This document shows positions 1 through 6,118 of a stretch of DNA of 7,785 nucleotides, one piece after another. The position numbers and the translations under genes are program-made. Each line of letters starts with the position of its first letter. Position 1 is the first letter of the stretch. The stretch spans positions 1 through 7,785 of the forward strand of contig DKKP01000030.1 of the NCBI GenBank assembly GCA_002455335.1, given 5' to 3'. This DNA is from Anaerolineales bacterium UBA6663 (GTDB lineage: Bacteria > Chloroflexota > Anaerolineae > Anaerolineales > UBA6663). The notes under the pieces were generated by a model. It searched no databases and was not told the origin of the DNA. It was given only the letters and a program-made list of their open reading frames with translations.

Positions 1-167
1 GGGGATATGTCGCCAAATCGGGCTATTCTTTTGCCGCCAACGGGGAAAAAGGCAAAAAACGGGGTGGGCCCAGGGTCGGGGCTTCGCCCCGACCCTGGGC
101 CCACCCCGTTTTTTGCCTTTTTCCCCGTTGGCGGCAAAAGAATAGCCCGATTTGGCGACATATCCCC
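1..167. repeat. Perfect inverted repeat, 82-bp arms, 3-nt loop
   Basis: Every base from 1 to 82 pairs with its partner from 167 back to 86 (paired positions sum to 168), leaving only TTC at 83-85 unpaired. I checked the pairing base by base and found no mismatch. The left arm reaches the first base of the window, so the repeat could extend further upstream. The centre is very GC-rich and is flanked by an A-run and a T-run, like a two-way terminator. The outer ~45 bp have no obvious role. Such a long flawless palindrome is either a real long hairpin or an assembly fold-back in which the right arm was copied as its own reverse complement. If so, only 83-167 may be genuine genomic sequence. Confidence 0.95.
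60..114. terminator. Probable bidirectional intrinsic terminator
   Basis: A 23-bp, GC-rich stem (60-82 with 86-108) closes on a TTC loop and is followed by six Ts at 109-114, then GCC and more Ts at 118-122. The mirrored A-run at 54-59 gives the same arrangement on the - strand. This is the form of a rho-independent terminator working in both directions. It lies about 100 nt upstream of the rplC promoter, where it could end an upstream transcript such as a tuf/rpsJ unit; that upstream content is a guess. If the left arm is an assembly artefact, the stem itself may be overestimated in length. Confidence 0.6.
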
Positions 168-215
168 CGCCTCGGGCGATCTGACGGTCTGCGAGTCTCG
201 CGCTAAACCGGCCCC

Positions 216-244
216 TTGCACAATCCGTAACAAGCGTGTATAAT
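216..244 (+). promoter_or_regulatory. Sigma-70-type promoter for the ribosomal-protein operon
   Basis: A consensus -10 box TATAAT lies at 239-244. A weaker -35 box, TTGCAC, lies at 216-221, with the ideal 17-nt spacer between them. Transcription would start near 251, leaving a leader of about 270 nt before the L3 start codon at 519. The position fits a main promoter: downstream of a terminator-like hairpin and upstream of a gap-poor run of genes on the same strand. The -35 match is only partial (TTG plus three mismatches), as is common for strong, otherwise regulated ribosomal promoters. Confidence 0.7.
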
Positions 245-250
245 TTAAGG

Positions 251-518
251 GTTGTCGTGAGCCCGGCAGCAGTTTCGGCCGGGCCTTTTCGACCCTCTGG
301 GTTGAGACAATACAACAGGGATGCCCGGCAGGCGCCGGGCCCAAGTCAGGTGACGAGCCGTGCGGAGTGGGTGGCGCATAGACGCCGTCCGTCGAGCGGC
401 TAACGGCCGGGCTTGTGGGATGATGCTGCCGCGCCCAGGCAGTCAGTCCCAAATCACCAGGCGGCCCGTTTGGGCTGCCGTCGGGACCGGGTTCGCCCGG
501 CCCATCAAAGGAGACTTC
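251..518 (+). promoter_or_regulatory. Structured 5' leader of the rplC operon
   Basis: This stretch has no credible gene; it is the presumed untranslated leader. Hairpins visible by eye are: 261-267 with 278-284 (10-nt loop, then CTTTTC); 323-329 with 334-340 (loop AGGC); 369-376 with 383-390 (two wobble pairs), enclosed by 356-360 with 397-401; 426-430 with 438-442; 460-467 with 472-479 (one wobble); and 487-491 with 496-500 (TTCG loop), ending 6 nt before the SD AAAGGAG at 507-513. Alternative pairings compete with these, for example 448-453 with 469-474, and 405-412 with 495-502. Competing helices near an SD are typical of autoregulated ribosomal-protein leaders (L4 controls the S10 leader in E. 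coli), but I recognise no known leader family here. Confidence 0.5.
261..289 (+). promoter_or_regulatory. Promoter-proximal hairpin with short T-run, possible attenuator
   Basis: A 7-bp perfect GC stem (GCCCGGC 261-267, GCCGGGC 278-284) with a 10-nt loop is followed by CTTTT. It begins only about 10 nt after the predicted transcription start. The T-run is short, so it would be a weak terminator at best. It could instead act as a pause site or protect the 5' end of the mRNA. Confidence 0.35.
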
Positions 519-1163
519 ATGAAAGGGCTGATCGGCAAGAAGGTGGGCATGACCCAGCTCATCGCGGACAATGGCGTCGTCACGCCTGTCACGCTGATCG
601 AGGCTGGGCCGTGTTTTGTCACCCAGGTGCGCACGCCCGAGAGAGATAGCTACTCGGCCGTGCAGTTGGGCTTTGAAGAGGTGCATCCGACCCGGCTGAC
701 CAATGGTCAGAAGGGGCACCTCAAGCGGAACGGCATGAACCTGCCGCCGCTCAAGCATCTCCGCGAGTTCCGCATCTCCACCCCGGACGTCAAAGAAGGC
801 GACAAAGTCACCGTGGATGTCTTCGCCGTCGGCGAGGCTGTCGACATCGTCGGCATCTCGAAGGGCAAGGGCTTTCAGGGCGGCATCAAGCGCCACCATT
901 TCAACCGCCAGGATAAGACCCACGGCGCCTCGGACCGCACGCGGTCGCCGGGCGCAAGCTCCGCGAACACCACACCCGGCCGTCTGCGCAAGGGCAAGCG
1001 CATGCCCGGCCACATGGGTCAGGACCGGATCACCAGCGTCAACATCAAGGTCGCGTATGTCGACGTCGAGCGCAATCTGCTCGGCGTGGCGGGCAGCGTT
1101 CCGGGTGGCGCCGGGACGGTCGTGGTGATCAAGCCCTCGGTCAAGGCGAAGGGGGCTAAGTAA
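519..1163 (+). CDS. rplC: 50S ribosomal protein L3 (uL3)
   Basis: L3 is an early assembly protein of the 50S subunit that binds 23S rRNA and sends a long loop toward the peptidyl transferase centre. The 214-residue product opens with [13 protein letters not shown], the family N-terminus, and carries the signature [14 protein letters not shown] at about residues 154-167. The ATG at 519 is preceded by a strong SD (AAAGGAG, 507-513) at 5-nt spacing. The same frame is open back to 360, but those 53 codons look unlike any L3 and fall in the structured leader. The central loop (about 119-153) is slightly unusual: residues [13 protein letters not shown] replace the common glycine-rich version, and the site matching the PrmB-methylated glutamine of E. 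coli is alanine. It is the first gene of the run, with rplD starting 2 nt after its stop. Confidence 0.97.
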   Translation: MKGLIGKKVGMTQLIADNGVVTPVTLIEAGPCFVTQVRTPERDSYSAVQLGFEEVHPTRLTNGQKGHLKRNGMNLPPLKHLREFRISTPDVKEGDKVTVDVFAVGEAVDIVGISKGKGFQGGIKRHHFNRQDKTHGASDRTRSPGASSANTTPGRLRKGKRMPGHMGQDRITSVNIKVAYVDVERNLLGVAGSVPGGAGTVVVIKPSVKAKGAK

Positions 1164-1165
1164 CC

Positions 1166-1789
1166 ATGAAAGTCGAAGTCAAGAACCTCAAGGGCGAGAC
1201 CGTCAACACCATCGAGCTCCCGGCCGAGATCTTTGAGGCGCCGGTGCGGCCCGATCTGATGCACCAGGCGCTTGTCCGCCAGCAGGCGAACGCGCGCCAG
1301 GGCACGCACAGCACCAAGACCCGCGGCGAGGTCGCCGGCGGCGGCAAGAAGCCGTGGAAGCAGAAGGGTACAGGCCGCGCACGCCAGGGCTCGACCCGCT
1401 CGCCCGTGTTCAACCGCGGCGGCAAGGCGCACACGCCCAAGCCCCGCGATTACAGCGTGGCGATGCCGAAGCAGATGCGCCGCGCCGCGCTTCGTTCGGC
1501 GCTCTCGGTCAAGGCGGCCGCTTCGGCCGTGGTGGTGGTCGATGCGCTGACGCTCGACGCGCCCAAGACCAAGACCATGGCGCAGGTGCTTGGTCTGCTG
1601 TGCGGGGCCGACAAGAAGGCGCTCGTGCTGCTGCCCGCTGGCAACGAGAACGTCGAAAAGTCGGTGCGCAACCTGGCCTCGGCCAAGTACCTGCGCGCGA
1701 ATTACCTGAACGTCAAGGACCTGCTCGGCGCGGACACGGTCGTGCTGCCGGTCGCGGCCATCGACGTTCTGCAGAGCTACCTCGGCTAA
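1166..1789 (+). CDS. rplD: 50S ribosomal protein L4 (uL4)
   Basis: L4 binds 23S rRNA and lines the exit tunnel with an extended loop; in enterobacteria it also represses its own operon by acting on the leader RNA. The 207-residue product has the typical loop at about 52-90, with [19 protein letters not shown] as its hallmark, followed by [15 protein letters not shown]. The ATG lies 2 nt after the rplC stop and uses a purine-rich GAAGGGGG at 1148-1155 as SD. The loop continues as [18 protein letters not shown] where many bacteria have a glycine-rich RGGGVVFGPKPRDY, a modest variation. The structured leader upstream of rplC would be the obvious target if this L4 is also a regulator, but the sequence does not show that. 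Confidence 0.97.
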   Translation: MKVEVKNLKGETVNTIELPAEIFEAPVRPDLMHQALVRQQANARQGTHSTKTRGEVAGGGKKPWKQKGTGRARQGSTRSPVFNRGGKAHTPKPRDYSVAMPKQMRRAALRSALSVKAAASAVVVVDALTLDAPKTKTMAQVLGLLCGADKKALVLLPAGNENVEKSVRNLASAKYLRANYLNVKDLLGADTVVLPVAAIDVLQSYLG

Positions 1790-1801
1790 GGAGCGGTCCA
1801 C

Positions 1802-2113
1802 ATGACCAACATCTACGAGGTCCTGCGGCGACCGATCGAGACCGAGAAAAGCCGCTATCAGGGGATCAAGCTTCACCAATACGTGTTCGAAGTTGCCGGC
1901 GACGCGACGAAGGCGCAGATCAAGCAGGCTGTGCAAGATCTGTTCGACGTCGACGTGATCCGGGTCAACGTGGTGGTCTCGCCGGCCAAGCGTGGCCGAC
2001 GCGGGAAGACCCGCCGGGTGGTCGTGCGCAAGCCGGCCTACAAGAAGGCGATGGTGACCATCCGCGCCGATCAGTCGATCGACACGCTCGGCTTCGGAGG
2101 GGTGCAAGGATAA
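1802..2113 (+). CDS. rplW: 50S ribosomal protein L23 (uL23)
   Basis: L23 sits at the rim of the polypeptide exit tunnel and is the docking site for trigger factor and the signal recognition particle. The 103-residue product starts [17 protein letters not shown], the usual 'RPxxTEKS' opening. It contains the conserved central strand ([18 protein letters not shown]) and the basic segment [10 protein letters not shown] at about 63-72, then KKAMVTI. Length is normal for the family. The SD is GGAG at 1790-1793, directly after the rplD stop. Its stop codon overlaps the start of rplB by one base (TAATG at 2111-2115), so translation of the two is probably coupled. Confidence 0.97.
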   Translation: MTNIYEVLRRPIETEKSRYQGIKLHQYVFEVAGDATKAQIKQAVQDLFDVDVIRVNVVVSPAKRGRRGKTRRVVVRKPAYKKAMVTIRADQSIDTLGFGGVQG

Positions 2114-2949
2114 TGGCCGTCAAAGTCTATAAACCCACGTCGCCGGGCCGGCGCAACATGACCAGCCCGACGTTCGAAGAGATCACGAAGTCGACGCCCG
2201 AGCGCAGCCTGGTACGTCGCAAGAGCAAGACGGGCGGCCGTGACTTCAACGGCACGGTAAGCATCCGGCATCGCGGCGGCGGCGAAAAGCGCAACTACCG
2301 CGTAATCGACTTCAAGCGCAACAAGTACGAGATCCCGGCCAAGGTCGCGGCGATCGAGTACGACCCGAACCGGACGGCGCGCATCGCGCTGCTGTTTTAC
2401 GTCGACGGCGAGAAGCGCTACATCATCGCGCCGCTCGAGCTCAAGGTCGGCGACACGATCATCTCCTCGCGCAAAGAGGCGGATATCCGCGCCGGTAACG
2501 CGCTGCCGATCTCGCAGATCCCGGTCGGTACGCTGATCCACAACATCGAGATGCAGCCCGGCAAGGGTGGCCAGATTGCGCGCTCGGCGGGTATGTCGGC
2601 GCAGCTGCTTGGCAAGGAAGGCGATTATGCCCAGGTGCGGTTGCCTTCGGGCGAAGTGCGCCTGATCCGCCAGGAATGCCTGGCCACGATCGGCACGGTC
2701 GGCAACCTCGATCACAGCAACGTCAAGTTGGGCAAAGCCGGTCGCAAGCGCCATATGGGCGTCAGGCCGACTGTGCGCGGTACGGCGATGTCTCCGCGCG
2801 ACCACCCACACGGCGGTGGTGAAGGCCGGCAGCCGGTGGGCAAGCCGGGCCCGCGCAGCCCGTGGGGCAAGCCGACCCGCGGCTACAAGACCCGCCGCAA
2901 CAAGGCGTCGACGCGGTTCATCATCAAGCGCCGCGGCAAGAAGCGCTAA
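2113..2949 (+). CDS. rplB: 50S ribosomal protein L2 (uL2)
   Basis: L2 is a large, highly conserved 50S protein needed for subunit joining and close to the peptidyl transferase centre. The 278-residue product starts [17 protein letters not shown]. It has the early [12 protein letters not shown] segment (about 52-63), the SH3-like core with GDTI and [10 protein letters not shown], and the C-terminal hallmark [10 protein letters not shown] at about 230-239 with the functionally important histidine. It ends in a basic tail, IIKRRGKKR. The chosen ATG at 2113 overlaps the rplW stop; a GGAGG at 2096-2100 and AAGGA at 2106-2110 lie just upstream. The frame is open for another 253 codons before this, but that part is a shadow of rplD and rplW. 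Confidence 0.98.
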   Translation: MAVKVYKPTSPGRRNMTSPTFEEITKSTPERSLVRRKSKTGGRDFNGTVSIRHRGGGEKRNYRVIDFKRNKYEIPAKVAAIEYDPNRTARIALLFYVDGEKRYIIAPLELKVGDTIISSRKEADIRAGNALPISQIPVGTLIHNIEMQPGKGGQIARSAGMSAQLLGKEGDYAQVRLPSGEVRLIRQECLATIGTVGNLDHSNVKLGKAGRKRHMGVRPTVRGTAMSPRDHPHGGGEGRQPVGKPGPRSPWGKPTRGYKTRRNKASTRFIIKRRGKKR

Positions 2950-3014
2950 GGTTGGGCAAGCCCGCTCGGGTGCGCCGCACCCGAACTCAGGCCAAGCCGG
3001 ATAGGGATTGAGAT
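2950..3014 (+). promoter_or_regulatory. rplB-rpsS spacer with a small hairpin
   Basis: This 65-nt gap holds a perfect 8-bp stem, TCGGGTGC at 2966-2973 with GCACCCGA at 2977-2984, and a 3-nt loop. No T-run follows, so it does not look like a terminator. It may be an RNA processing or stability element, or simply spacer. The rpsS SD (AGGGA, 3003-3007) lies after it and is not in the stem. Confidence 0.4.
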
Positions 3015-3302
3015 ATGTCGCGATCACTTAAAAAAGGGCCCTTTGTTCAGCCGAAGCTGCTCAAGCGGGTCGAGACGATGAACACCAAGGGCGAGAAGAA
3101 AGTGGTGCGGACGTGGAGCCGCGCGAGCACGATCTTCCCGCAAATGGTCGGCCACACGATCGCCGTGCATGATGGGCGACGGCATGTGCCGATCTACGTG
3201 ACCGAGAACATGGTCGGTCACAAGCTCGGCGAGTTCGCGCCGACGCGCACCTTCCGCGGCCACGTCGGCAAGGAAGACAAGGCTGAGGTAGCCAAGAAAT
3301 GA
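3015..3302 (+). CDS. rpsS: 30S ribosomal protein S19 (uS19)
   Basis: S19 is in the head of the 30S subunit, where it pairs with S13 and contacts the inter-subunit bridge and A-site tRNA. The 95-residue product opens [19 protein letters not shown] and contains the family motif [22 protein letters not shown], followed by [27 protein letters not shown] at about 59-85. Length is normal. The SD AGGGA (3003-3007) is 7 nt from the ATG. The stop overlaps the rplV start in an ATGA arrangement (3299-3302), which favours coupled translation. Confidence 0.98.
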   Translation: MSRSLKKGPFVQPKLLKRVETMNTKGEKKVVRTWSRASTIFPQMVGHTIAVHDGRRHVPIYVTENMVGHKLGEFAPTRTFRGHVGKEDKAEVAKK

Positions 3303-3643
3303 GCCAGCAAGCACGCGCCGTGGCGAACTACGTCGGCATCAGCGCGCAGAAGGCCCGCCTTGTGGTGGACCTGGTGCGCGGCAAGAAGGCCGACGACGCC
3401 CTCAACCTGTTGAAGTACACGCCAAAGAACGCGGCGCAGGCCGTGTATAAGGTGGTGCGCTCGGCGATCGCCAACGCCGAGGAGAACGCCAATCTGAACC
3501 GGAGCGATCTGGTGATCAGCGAGGCCTATGTCGACGAGGCGCCGACGCGCAAGTGGCGGCGCTTTGGGGCGCGCGGACGGTTCAAGCCGCTGCTGCGCCG
3601 GTCGTCGCATATCACCATCGTCGTTTCGGAGAAGTCGGCCTGA
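3299..3643 (+). CDS. rplV: 50S ribosomal protein L22 (uL22)
   Basis: L22 contacts all domains of 23S rRNA, and its beta-hairpin lines the narrow part of the exit tunnel, where macrolide-resistance changes arise. The 114-residue product has the [20 protein letters not shown] region (about 19-38) and the conserved 'AIANAEEN' helix at about 56-63. Its extended hairpin runs from about 74 to 105, with [14 protein letters not shown], then [12 protein letters not shown]. The family usually reads RTSHI at that last point, a small change. The start overlaps the rpsS stop by 4 nt. A 24-nt gap with an SD AGGGAG (3652-3657) separates it from rpsC. Confidence 0.97.
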   Translation: MSQQARAVANYVGISAQKARLVVDLVRGKKADDALNLLKYTPKNAAQAVYKVVRSAIANAEENANLNRSDLVISEAYVDEAPTRKWRRFGARGRFKPLLRRSSHITIVVSEKSA

Positions 3644-3667
3644 GGCCGGCCAGGGAGTACAACACGC

Positions 3668-4348
3668 ATGGGTCGTAAAGTTCATCCCATCGGTTACCGC
3701 CTCGGCATCATCAAGGACTGGCAGTCGCATTGGTTCGCGCCGAAAGGCAAGTACGCGGACAACCTGCAGCAGGACCTGGCGATCCGCAAGCTGATCTTCA
3801 CCGAGGCGCCCAAGGCGGCCGTCTCGCACATCGAGATCGACCGCTCGCCGTCGAACGTGACGGTGTCGGTCTACACCGCCAAGCCGGGCATCCTGATCGG
3901 GCGCAAGGGCGCGGCTGTGAAGGTGCTGCGCCAGAAGCTCGAGCAGCTGACGGGCAGCAAGGTCAAGCTCGAGGTCGAAGAGATCACGCAGCCCGATCTC
4001 GAGGCCAAACTGGTCGCCGACAACATCGCCGACCAGATCCAGCGCCGCATCAGCCAGAGCCGCGCGATGAAACGCGCCGTGCAGCAGGCGATGCGCCAGG
4101 GTGCGCTGGGCATCAAGATCGTTTGCTCGGGCCGGTTGAACGGCGCCGAGATGAGCCGCCGCGAATTGCAGCGCGAGGGTCAGGTGCCGCTGCAGACGCT
4201 GCGGGCCGACATCGACTTCGCCCGTGGCGAGGCGCTGACCACCTTTGGTCGCATCGGCATCAAGGTCTGGATCTACAAGGGCGAGAAGATGCCCGAGCAG
4301 GCCGAGGCCGCCGCGCCGACCGAAGAGGGCGTTTACGTAAGCGAGTAG
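3668..4348 (+). CDS. rpsC: 30S ribosomal protein S3 (uS3)
   Basis: S3 lies at the mRNA entry site of the 30S subunit and helps unwind structured mRNA. The 226-residue product starts [13 protein letters not shown]. It has a KH domain with the GRKG loop at 78-81 and the C-terminal domain with [13 protein letters not shown] (about 154-166) and LRADIDFA. Numbering matches E. coli S3 well. Of the three basic residues linked there to helicase activity (131, 132, 135), R132 and K135 are kept but 131 is serine. The tail after about 208 is acidic and alanine-rich, common and variable in this family. The TAG stop lies inside the first unit of an octamer-repeat array that fills the gap to rplP. Confidence 0.98.
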   Translation: MGRKVHPIGYRLGIIKDWQSHWFAPKGKYADNLQQDLAIRKLIFTEAPKAAVSHIEIDRSPSNVTVSVYTAKPGILIGRKGAAVKVLRQKLEQLTGSKVKLEVEEITQPDLEAKLVADNIADQIQRRISQSRAMKRAVQQAMRQGALGIKIVCSGRLNGAEMSRRELQREGQVPLQTLRADIDFARGEALTTFGRIGIKVWIYKGEKMPEQAEAAAPTEEGVYVSE

Positions 4349-4436
4349 TCAAGCGGTCCAGTAGTCGAGTAGTCAAGTAGTCGGTTGCCGACGCATTGAC
4401 TACCCGACTACCTGACTACTCGACTAGGAGACTAAA
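4344..4436 (+). repeat. Octamer-period repeat array forming a long hairpin
   Basis: TAGTC occurs at 4346, 4362, 4370 and 4378, with a degenerate copy (CGGTC) at 4354. Its reverse complement GACTA occurs at 4398, 4406, 4414, 4422 and 4430. Both sets keep a strict 8-nt period. The two arrays pair: 4362-4384 with 4404-4426 form a 23-bp stem with a single A-C mismatch (4376/4412) and a 19-nt loop (4385-4403). Past a 3x3 internal loop, 4355-4358 can also pair with 4430-4433. There is no strong T-run, so this is not a classic intrinsic terminator. Short-period intergenic repeats of similar style are known in cyanobacteria (heptamer STRRs); I do not recognise this octamer as a named family. A CRISPR array is excluded by the tiny unit. 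Confidence 0.85.
4426..4430 (+). promoter_or_regulatory. rplP ribosome-binding site at hairpin base
   Basis: AGGAG at 4426-4430 sits 10 nt before the rplP ATG. Its first base is the last base of the 23-bp repeat hairpin and its last base can join a further short helix. Folding of the hairpin could therefore limit ribosome access to rplP, or bring the end of rpsC close to it. Confidence 0.6.
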
Positions 4437-4440
4437 AGAC

Positions 4441-4869
4441 ATGCTACTGCCAAAGCGCGTCAAGTGGCGCAAGCAGCAACGCGGCCGGATGACCGGCCAT
4501 GAGACCCGGGGCGTCACGATGGCGTTCGGTGAGTTTGGCTTGCAGGCGCTCGAGCCTTGCTGGCTGACCCAGCGTCAGATCGAGGCGGCCCGCCGCGCGC
4601 TGGTGCGCTACATGAAGCGCCGCGGCAAGGTGTGGGTGCGCATCTTCCCCGACAAGCCGGTGACCCACCGGGCGGCGGAGACGCGCATGGGCACGGGCAA
4701 GGGCGCGGTCGACCACTGGGTCGCCGTGATCAAGCCTGGCCGCATCATCTTCGAGGTGGCTGGCCTGCCTGAGGATATCGCCCGCGAGGCGATCCGCCTG
4801 GCATCGCACAAGCTGCCGATCAAGACGAAGATGTTGGTCAAAGACGAGATCGTCACGGCGGGAGGTTAA
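4441..4869 (+). CDS. rplP: 50S ribosomal protein L16 (uL16)
   Basis: L16 binds 23S rRNA near the A-site tRNA and is needed for a working peptidyl transferase centre. The 142-residue product begins [19 protein letters not shown], the classic L16 opening, which fixes the ATG at 4441; a TTG in frame at 4396 would add residues encoded by the repeat array. Conserved parts include [13 protein letters not shown] (41-53), the [21 protein letters not shown] segment (about 68-88) and [16 protein letters not shown]. Arg82 matches the arginine hydroxylated in E. coli L16. SD AGGAG lies at 4426-4430. The 3' end carries the GGAGG that serves as SD for rpmC. Confidence 0.98.
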   Translation: MLLPKRVKWRKQQRGRMTGHETRGVTMAFGEFGLQALEPCWLTQRQIEAARRALVRYMKRRGKVWVRIFPDKPVTHRAAETRMGTGKGAVDHWVAVIKPGRIIFEVAGLPEDIAREAIRLASHKLPIKTKMLVKDEIVTAGG

Positions 4870-4872
4870 GCG

Positions 4873-5091
4873 ATGCACGCCAAAGAAACACGAGAGCTGC
4901 AGACCGAGGAGCTCAAGACCAAGCTCGACGATCTGCGCCATGAGCTCTTCAACCTCCGGTTCAAGTTGTATTCCGGGCAGCAGAAGGACTCCAGCCGCTT
5001 GAAGGCGACTCGCCGTGATATCGCGCGGGTGTCCACGATCCTGCGTGAGCGTCAGATCGCGGCCGAGTTGGCGGCGAAGAAGGAGAATTGA
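4873..5091 (+). CDS. rpmC: 50S ribosomal protein L29 (uL29)
   Basis: L29 is a small helical-hairpin protein at the exit-tunnel rim beside L23, near the signal recognition particle site. The 72-residue product has the family core [16 protein letters not shown] at about 21-36, followed by a second helix with [15 protein letters not shown]. Length is normal, with a short lysine-rich C-terminus. The SD GGAGG (4861-4865) lies inside the end of rplP, 7 nt before the ATG. The TGA stop is 1 nt from the rpsQ ATG. Confidence 0.96.
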   Translation: MHAKETRELQTEELKTKLDDLRHELFNLRFKLYSGQQKDSSRLKATRRDIARVSTILRERQIAAELAAKKEN

Positions 5092-5092
5092 G

Positions 5093-5371
5093 ATGGCCCG
5101 CCGGCGATTAATTGGCAAAGTGGTCAGCAACAAGATGACCAAGACCGTTTCGGTCGAGGTCGCGAACAGCATGCGGCACCCGCTGTATGGCAAGGTCGTG
5201 CATCGCACCACCAAGTATCTGGCGCACGACGAGCAGGCCTGCCTGCCCGGTGACCTCGTCCAGATCGTCGAGAGCCGCCCGATCAGCGCGCGCAAGCGCT
5301 GGGCGGTCGAAACGGTGTTGCAGCGCGCGATTCAGGTGAGCGAGTTGGCGCCTGAAGGAGAGTCGGCATGA
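5093..5371 (+). CDS. rpsQ: 30S ribosomal protein S17 (uS17)
   Basis: S17 is a primary 16S rRNA-binding protein of OB fold that helps organise the 30S body. The 92-residue product begins [23 protein letters not shown], with the usual 'GxVxSxKMxKTxxV' opening, then [19 protein letters not shown] and the signature [19 protein letters not shown] at about 52-70. The ATG at 5093 has an SD AAGGAG (5080-5085) at 7-nt spacing; the same frame is open 26 codons earlier but those residues belong to an rpmC shadow. A tail of about 15 residues follows the core. Its stop overlaps the rplN start (ATGA, 5368-5371). Confidence 0.97.
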   Translation: MARRRLIGKVVSNKMTKTVSVEVANSMRHPLYGKVVHRTTKYLAHDEQACLPGDLVQIVESRPISARKRWAVETVLQRAIQVSELAPEGESA

Positions 5372-5739
5372 TCCAGCAGGAGTCTCGCCTTGTGGTGGCG
5401 GACAACACCGGCGCCCGCGAGCTGTTGGTGATCCGCGTCATGGGCGGTTCAAAGCGTCGCTACGGGCATATCGGTGACGTGGTCGTCGCGACAGTCAAAG
5501 AAGCAGCCCCCGTCGGGTCGGTCAAGAAGAGCGCGATCGTCAAGGCCGTGATCGTGCGGACGGCCAAGGAATACAAGCGTGATGACGGCTCGTACATCCG
5601 CTTTGATGATAATGCGGCTGTGATCCTCGAAGAGGATGGCGAGAACCCGAAAGGGACCCGCATCTTCGGACCGGTGGCCCGTGAGTTGCGCGAGAAGGGC
5701 TTTCTCAAGATCGCGTCGCTGGCGCCGGAAGTACTGTGA
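5368..5739 (+). CDS. rplN: 50S ribosomal protein L14 (uL14)
   Basis: L14 lies on the inter-subunit face of the 50S and is the contact point for ribosome silencing factor RsfS. The 123-residue product opens [37 protein letters not shown], nearly textbook, and continues with [28 protein letters not shown] and [28 protein letters not shown]. It is one residue longer than the usual 122. SD GAAGGAG at 5354-5360 stands 7 nt before the ATG, which overlaps the rpsQ stop. Confidence 0.98.
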   Translation: MIQQESRLVVADNTGARELLVIRVMGGSKRRYGHIGDVVVATVKEAAPVGSVKKSAIVKAVIVRTAKEYKRDDGSYIRFDDNAAVILEEDGENPKGTRIFGPVARELREKGFLKIASLAPEVL

Positions 5740-5747
5740 GGTGTGGG

Positions 5748-6104
5748 ATGGCGAAGCAAAAGATCCGCAAAGGTGACACGGTTGAGGTAATCGCGGGCCT
5801 GAAGAACCGGCTCAAGGGCCGGGACGATCAGGGCAAGCGCGGTGAGGTGATCAGCGTCGACCCGAAGAAGGGCCTGGTGGTGGTCTCCGGCCTCAACGTG
5901 CGCAAGAAGCACAAGAAACCGCAGCCGGGGGCGCAAGGCCCGGCCGCGCAGCCGCAGATCGTCGAGTTTGACGCGCCGATCCCGCTGGCCAATGTCATGC
6001 TGGTCGACCCGAAGTCGGGCAAGCCGACGCGTGTGGGCTTCAAGAAGGTCGGCGAGAAGACGGTGCGCGTGGCCAAGGTCAGCGGTGAGCCGCTGGATAA
6101 GTAA
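5748..6104 (+). CDS. rplX: 50S ribosomal protein L24 (uL24)
   Basis: L24 is an assembly initiator that binds the 5' part of 23S rRNA through a KOW (SH3-like) domain. The 118-residue product has [12 protein letters not shown] at 6-17, [23 protein letters not shown] at 29-51, KKHKKP, then [21 protein letters not shown]. The KOW turn is longer than usual: about eight extra residues (around 18-28, rich in K, R and D) separate VIAG from QGKRGEV, where E. coli has only KDK. I chose the ATG at 5748, which has GAGG at 5738-5741 with 6-nt spacing. A GTG at 5736 overlapping the rplN stop would add four residues and lacks family support. Confidence 0.95.
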   Translation: MAKQKIRKGDTVEVIAGLKNRLKGRDDQGKRGEVISVDPKKGLVVVSGLNVRKKHKKPQPGAQGPAAQPQIVEFDAPIPLANVMLVDPKSGKPTRVGFKKVGEKTVRVAKVSGEPLDK

Positions 6105-6118
6105 GGAGCGCGGCAAAC

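Noticed and set aside
7..243. 78-codon open frame on the + strand across the palindrome
   Set aside because: It is a translation of the inverted repeat, giving mirrored low-complexity peptide, and ends on the promoter -10 box. No SD or family match.
360..518. 53-codon N-terminal extension of L3
   Set aside because: No L3 resembles it, it crosses the structured leader, and the ATG at 519 has a strong SD and the family N-terminus.
168..518. Divergent S10 or tRNA gene upstream of rplC
   Set aside because: No open frame with S10 motifs is present on either strand, and no cloverleaf with a TTC-containing T arm could be made from the hairpins seen.
1019..2107. 362-codon open frame on the - strand
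   Set aside because: Antisense shadow of rplC, rplD and rplW; composition is arginine-, leucine- and histidine-rich and no family is recognisable.
2071..3027. 318-codon open frame on the - strand
   Set aside because: Antisense shadow of rplB with the same skewed composition.
4344..4436. CRISPR array or intrinsic terminator
   Set aside because: Units are 8 nt with no spacers, so not CRISPR; the stem is not followed by a T-run and is followed at once by an SD and rplP, so a classic terminator is unlikely.
5736..5747. GTG start for rplX overlapping the rplN stop
   Set aside because: It would add MRCG before the family-typical [10 protein letters not shown]; the ATG at 5748 has a well-placed GAGG.
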